This document shows, in pieces, positions 59,254-64,000 of a stretch of 64,000 bases of DNA. Source of the stretch: Arthrinium phaeospermum (lineage: Eukaryota > Ascomycota > Sordariomycetes > Amphisphaeriales > Apiosporaceae); contig QYRS01000002.1 of assembly GCA_006503535.1 (NCBI GenBank), positions 1,674,001 to 1,738,000 on the forward strand, in the 5' to 3' direction. The notes beneath the pieces are model-generated. The model made no database searches and was not told the DNA's origin. It worked only from the letters and a program-made list of their open reading frames with translations. Each line of letters starts with the position of its first letter. Positions within the stretch are counted from its first letter, which is position 1. Position numbers and translations under genes: made by a program.

Positions 59254-59921
59254 CTATGCCTGAACAGGCGTCGGTTGCGTGGTTGCGTGTTGAGCATATA
59301 CAGGTGTCTGTGCCTGAACATTCTCAGTTGGCTTTTGACCGAGCTCCACATCGGGAGAGGTGGTCGAAGGGTGGTACCGGACACTTCCGATGATGAAGAA
59401 GATCAGGTTGATGATACACAAGACCCAGGTGACAGCACCCAGGGCAGCGCATGCGGCCATGACGGAGCCGAAAGTATGAAGTCCGGAGTAGTAGTAACCG
59501 TCGTAGTAAGCCAGAGTGAAAGCCGCCCAGGACGCCGACCAAGCCCAGCTGGAGAGCCAAAAGACGCAGGTCAGGATATAGGCGAGCAACATGGCGATAC
59601 GGTAGTAGAACTGGTTGGCCTTAAGCTCCAGGAAGATGGCAGCGCCATAGACAATCCATGAGAAAATAGTCTTTTTAAATTGGTCAGCATGTAATCGGAT
59701 GACATTGTTCAAGGAGGAAGGGAAGAGGTGTGACTTACCACGAAGAGCAGATATCCAGGGGCCCCGGCGGAATAGTAATATGCGATGTCGCCATACAAAG
59801 AGAGGGCATAGGCCGCCAAAGCCAGAATGACGGTGGCGAGCAGGATGATGGCCCCCTTGATGAAGATGAGCCACTTTGGCTGAGGGGGCACGCCAGGTGC
59901 GGTCAGTCCTGATAGAGCCAT
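59254..59921 (-). CDS. Four-helix MARVEL-like membrane protein
   Basis: Two exons on the minus strand, 59739-59921 and 59254-59670, give 199 residues. Helix 1 (FIKGAIILLATVILALAAYA) is followed by an extracytosolic Tyr-rich loop. Helices 2 and 3 follow, then a small-residue-rich loop (YYDGYYYSGLHT), helix 4 (LCIINLIFFIIGSVRY) and a hydrophilic Gln/Pro-rich tail. This layout and the early intron fit the fungal MARVEL-domain/integral membrane protein group. These proteins sit in plasma or organelle membranes, and their roles are mostly uncharacterised. It is convergent with the PKS, and there is no evidence that it belongs to a cluster with it. Confidence 0.8.
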
Positions 59922-61308
59922 TATGGGATATGATTATGAGGTAGATGCAAGCAACAAGATCAAGGATGAGTCCTAGCGATGGATAGTGCTTGGCCAGAGT
60001 TCGACAAGAGAAGGGATGGGAGTCCAGGCAAGCAGGTAGGCGACAGGTGAGTTCCCCTGGGAATGTGCCATATGCAGTATATATAACAAAGGCATCTCTG
60101 GAACGAGTTAAGCGAGAGCAAGACAATGTTTGCCAGGAATGTAATTACCTACAAGGGTTCTAGATAAGCCCATTGTCTCACAGGCTGTCACAATAACTGA
60201 CTAACACGGAAAGCCACAAGCGCGAAGAAGAAAGGAGCGTTGTTAGCGCCTCTCAGCCGCGGCACTCGGTCGATGCAGATCTTGGTCCCGCCTTGAGAGC
60301 TGAAAACAGGGGTCACCTTCACCAGTTGGGTAGGACTTTGATATCAAGGCTCTTGTAGTTGCAGCGGCAAATGAGGGTGATATTAGAGCTGAAGAGCGGT
60401 GGCATTTGGTAGCGCCTTGGCTTCACACCTTTGCTAACATGAAGTGGCGCGGTCTGTCTGCATACTTACCCAAGCTATGTTCCATGTTAGCTCAACTGCC
60501 AAGATTCCAATTGCAGACATAAGATTGATGAATTCTTCTGCCGGGGTCTTGTCCATAAAGGAGCTAACCCAATCCCAGCCCTACCAGACCTTGAACCTCT
60601 TCATACTTAAGCTTCCATGGCTCCATGAGATCATGTTGCGACAGTCATTGTAGGGGTCTTTAGCTTGCTCAGGTTGGTCGCGTATGGTGTGAAAAAGATG
60701 GATAATGTGGTCCTTCTCAAATGGGTGTGTCCAAAAAGCAGGCCCATGACTTCGTGGGACGATGAGATAGACTGCATCGGAAACTGCATACTTGGGTTGA
60801 TGGCGCTCGGCATATGCACAGCGCTGTCTGGTGCCGCGCTGAAGGGGAAGGAGCACCTGCAGGTAATCTCCACATTCGGCGTGCGATGTGCCACCGCGGG
60901 TTGATTAGCTGGCTGTCTCGAAGACGTCATGAGGTACGAGATATTGCAATGAGATGGTATATCACCCACCGTACGTAATAGAGGTTTCTAGCCAGACGTA
61001 TTGTACGATGGTCTGAGGCCAAATGCCCATTTGACGGTGCCTATTTAGGTAGGAATTGCACATGGGTGGTGTTGTGCGGGGGAAGGAGCACACCATGCAA
61101 CTGCCTTTTCCAAATCTTCTAATCGGATGTGCTTACACCTATGTCTGATTTGAATTTGAAGAAATACCGAACTTGGATGCAAAAACTTAGAAACCAAGTA
61201 TTCAACCTGACATGAAATATCAATTATTACCGGTATTGTTTTAACACTCATCAGGACATCCCTTTGATCCCATGCGCGCGAATAGAGGTTCGCCCGCCAA
61301 TCACCATC
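59922..61308. other. Divergent intergenic region
   Basis: 1.39 kb between the membrane-protein gene and the plus-strand gene at 61309. A pair of overlapping 79-112-codon frames near 60631-60969 lacks splice continuity or motifs. No gene is called. Confidence 0.5.
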
Positions 61309-64000
61309 ATGGCCGAAGCATTCGTGCGCCACCCTTCTCGGAGTCCGAGGCCCAGTGCAGACTTGGCTGTGGATGAATATGCCCGCATGAATAAGCTGTC
61401 CATAGATTTTCAGTCATACAACCCCGTCTCGTACCTCAAATCAACCGCCAATTCACTGCTTGAATCCCAGGGTCAAGGCTATGGGGAAGATGCCTCGCTT
61501 CCAGACCTCCATATTCCCTTTCGCCTATCCCTCAACAAACCACCTGTCATCTCCAAGGGCTCCGTCAGCTTCCTCAGCTCCATCGCCCGGAGAGAGGATG
61601 ACGAAGCTATTATGAACCGGGCCATCCAGGCCGCGTGCTCCAGCCAGAGACGGCATCTCAAGGTGGCATTGCCGCTTCTACGATCTGACCATGAGTCCGA
61701 TTGGAGAGAGCTCCTCAGAGACGTGAGAGAGAGAACAAGTGTTCACTTGTATTCCAACATGCTCCCACTTGAACCACTGGAGATATCATTGGACGAGGCA
61801 CCAGAATACCCTGAGAGTGCCCACTCGTTTCGTTCGCAGTTGGCGCGAGATGCTGATGCGAGTCAACTCGCAATATCCCAGGATGCATTGAGATTCCTCG
61901 CCACAACTTTGGTTATTGACAAGGACGTTGAAGTTTCAGAACAGCTGCTGGTGGGAGCATCTCGTGATCGCAAAGTAAGTAGACAAGGATCCATGTTCTT
62001 GACGACCAAGCTAACATATTTCCGAGTCTTTCATGTCTCGCGATGTCACCCCGCCAATCACTCCATTGTCAGTACCTGAAGAGCTGTACACCCCTGGACC
62101 AGATCGTTGTCAAGTGCCGGTCGCGTCGGACCCATGCAGCCTGATTGAGGAAGATCTGGAGGCGGCACAGTCGGCCTTGATCGCAGCCAGTTCTCCTCCC
62201 ATCCTGGGGACGCCTGTTCTGCCCTCATCACCTGGAGTGGAAACATTCTCCCCCGCGATCAGAAAAACCGAGTCTCTCAAAGTGGAACAGCCTCTAATCC
62301 CATCAAGACCAAACTCTCCACCGGCAAACCACACAATTGACCTGCAACAGGCTGCGGAGAGCGCGCAACTGGCTTTTGATGCTGACTGTGATGTAGACGA
62401 TTACGCGTGGAAAGAAATACCTAACCTCTTGAGCGACGGGCTGCTAGAAGAGCTGCAAGCAGGCGCACATTCGGCCAACTTGGCTATAGAGCAGGAGCGA
62501 CTGGAACACGCAGATGCAATTGCTCGCGTCCAAGTCCCAATCATGGACTTTGCCATCACGGAGCCGGGGTGGCAGAGATTGGGACATAATAGCAGGCGAC
62601 ACATCAAGTACCTCTTGCAAGCTCCTGGAATGGCTTTAACGAGACTGAAGAGCAACTATAGGGAACGGGATTATTGGTGGGCGCCATTTCCGTACAGGCT
62701 TCGCCAGGTGTCTCTTGATGAGTCACTTGATGGTGTTGTAGAGGTGAATGATGTTCTTCGAATGTACAACGATGCAGAACTACCGACAGCTGCATCGTGT
62801 GTATGGAAACAACCTGGATTGGCCATACTGAGAGAGGCTGAGGATGACGAAGAAGAAGAAGAAATCCAGGTGTCACATAACCAATCTGTAGGTCTCACGG
62901 ATATCCTGAGGAAAAGGAAATTCGAGCTGCACGAGGCAGAACCAGGTCGATCCTCGCCGTCGAGCGATACATCGGTCGTGGATTTGGTGCGCCATCCCCA
63001 ACACGCGCAGCCTACCAATGCTGCCAGACTAACGCGTCTACTCGTTGACAACGATGACCCTAATGCCACGGCAACTCTATTGGCGAACTATGTCAATCTG
63101 CGGACTTCCAAGAGGCAGAAGAATGAAGCCAGTTCGTTTTTCGGCCCTAAGAAATCTGCACAGAATGAAGCAAATTCTTTTGTTCACGGAGCCAAGAAAC
63201 ACACGAAAGAAGACGAGGCCCCGAGATCCAACGTGGTCCCGATTGAGAAGTTTGAGGCAGCCCCAGTTCCGGATTTGAGGGCATCTTCCGACCCGATCAA
63301 GATGATAGTGGCGTTGACTATTGGCCGCGGCATTCTTGGTTGGATCGAAAAACTACTTCCAAAAGCCGAGCTTGTGGAGCGGGACTTTGACCATTGGAAT
63401 ACCGTCGCGTGGAATCGGAACATGGTTTCTCGCTCGCCAATTATATCTTCCTTAGCTGCTGAAGCAGATGTTGTCGTATCGCCAGTCACCGGAATAATCT
63501 TGACCACGCTCATCAAGGTGATCCAGAAACCACTCCCGGGGCAAAAGATCAAAACAGCGATTCAGGAACGGGTTGAGAAGGTCTCCGCACGATATGAGAG
63601 GCTCATAGTCTTGGTATCGCAGTCTAATCGTGATGATGAGTCGACCAGAGATCTTTACGCATCGGAGTGTGCTCCATTCGCTGAGTTCTCGGGTTTGGTT
63701 TTGGGACTCAACCCCAACTCCCAGGTATATTTCGTTGGCGGCGGCGAGGAAACTCTAGCCAAGTGGCTCGTGGCGATGATTCAACGATACTCTATTGAGG
63801 CTAGCGGACTTCAAGGTCTGCTGATTTCGGACGAGACGACTTGGGAATTGATAATGCGCAGGGCTGGGATGAACGCTTACGCTGCACAGGTTATTTTGGC
63901 AGAACTGAAAGGGATCAGCAACAATGACCCACAAGGTCCATTTATGGGAGAGCTGCAGAGGTTCATCCTTATGACGCCCCGGGAGAGAATTGAACAGTTC
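61309..64000 (+). CDS. Candidate Zip2/SHOC1-like XPF-fold protein, 5' part (cut by window end)
   Basis: Two exons are visible, 61309-61974 and 62027-64000 (still open), giving at least 880 residues. The ATG at 61309 opens MAEAFVRHPSRSP. Residues 1 to about 225 are mixed alpha/beta. A disordered acidic/Pro region follows, then a conserved-looking block (WWAPFPYRLRQVSLDES) and ILRKRKFE. Next is LLANYVNLRTSKRQK with a short internal 14-residue duplication. The C-terminal part reads like an XPF-type nuclease fold (EADVVVSPVTGIIL, ARYERLIVLVS, FVGGGEETLAKWLVAMI). A helix-hairpin-helix-like AGMNAYAAQVILAEL follows. The ERKxxxD nuclease motif is absent. This layout fits the inactive XPF paralogue Zip2/SHOC1 of the meiotic ZMM pathway (inference). 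The alternative is an unnamed fungal hypothetical family. Confidence 0.6.

Overview
The window is nuclear DNA from a filamentous ascomycete (Pezizomycotina, probably a Sordariomycete; the class is inferred). The reasons are dense genes with many short introns (mostly 48-90 nt, GTAAGT-like donors and CTAAC-type branch sites), Zn2Cys6 regulators, separate FAS alpha and beta subunits, a fungal highly reducing polyketide synthase and a Ku70 with a C-terminal SAP domain. No rRNA, tRNA, CRISPR array or intact transposon was found.

Layout. 1-487 (-): 5' part of an unknown protein. 1073-3234 (-): Zn2Cys6 regulator with two apparent GC-AG introns, divergent from a P450 (3510-5480 +) across a 275-bp shared promoter. 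6114-8221 (-): MFS transporter. 10143-11531 (-): mitochondrial ferrochelatase, divergent from Ku70 (12395-14548 +). 15391-18597 (+): large, mostly disordered Zn2Cys6 protein. 19290-20897 (-): guanine deaminase with a disturbed metal-site region. 21815-28155 (-) and 32061-37801 (+): fatty acid synthase beta and alpha, divergent across 3.9 kb. 41231-42414 (-): bZIP factor with an overlapping upstream ORF and a triple 38-bp promoter repeat. 44062-45438 (-): ankyrin-type protein, divergent from a 1007-residue modular secreted protein (46090-49244 +). 50714-58910 (+): KS-AT-DH-MT-ER-KR-ACP polyketide synthase. 59254-59921 (-): small four-helix membrane protein. 61309-64000 (+, cut by the window end): a protein with an XPF-like/helix-hairpin-helix C-terminal part that may be the meiotic Zip2/SHOC1 factor.

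How the genes relate. FAS1 and FAS2 encode the two subunits of one cytosolic alpha6-beta6 complex. The beta subunit carries AT, ER, DH and MPT; the alpha subunit carries ACP, KR, KS and the phosphopantetheinyl transferase. Ferrochelatase, Ku70 and guanine deaminase are housekeeping genes for haem synthesis, end joining and purine salvage. The C6 factor/P450 pair and the PKS with its flanking secreted and ankyrin proteins are accessory. The PKS has no release domain, and no obvious tailoring enzyme lies next to it inside the window.

The points most worth checking are: the guanine deaminase intron whose removal breaks the frame by two bases; the P450 with a degenerate I-helix acid/threonine pair; two GC-AG introns in one gene; a stop-free 51-nt ferrochelatase intron; the bZIP leader; a 56-bp minisatellite with 112-bp higher order; the modular secreted protein; and the Zip2/SHOC1 candidate. 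All exon borders were placed by eye from splice motifs, reading-frame continuity and family motifs. They have not been tested against transcripts.
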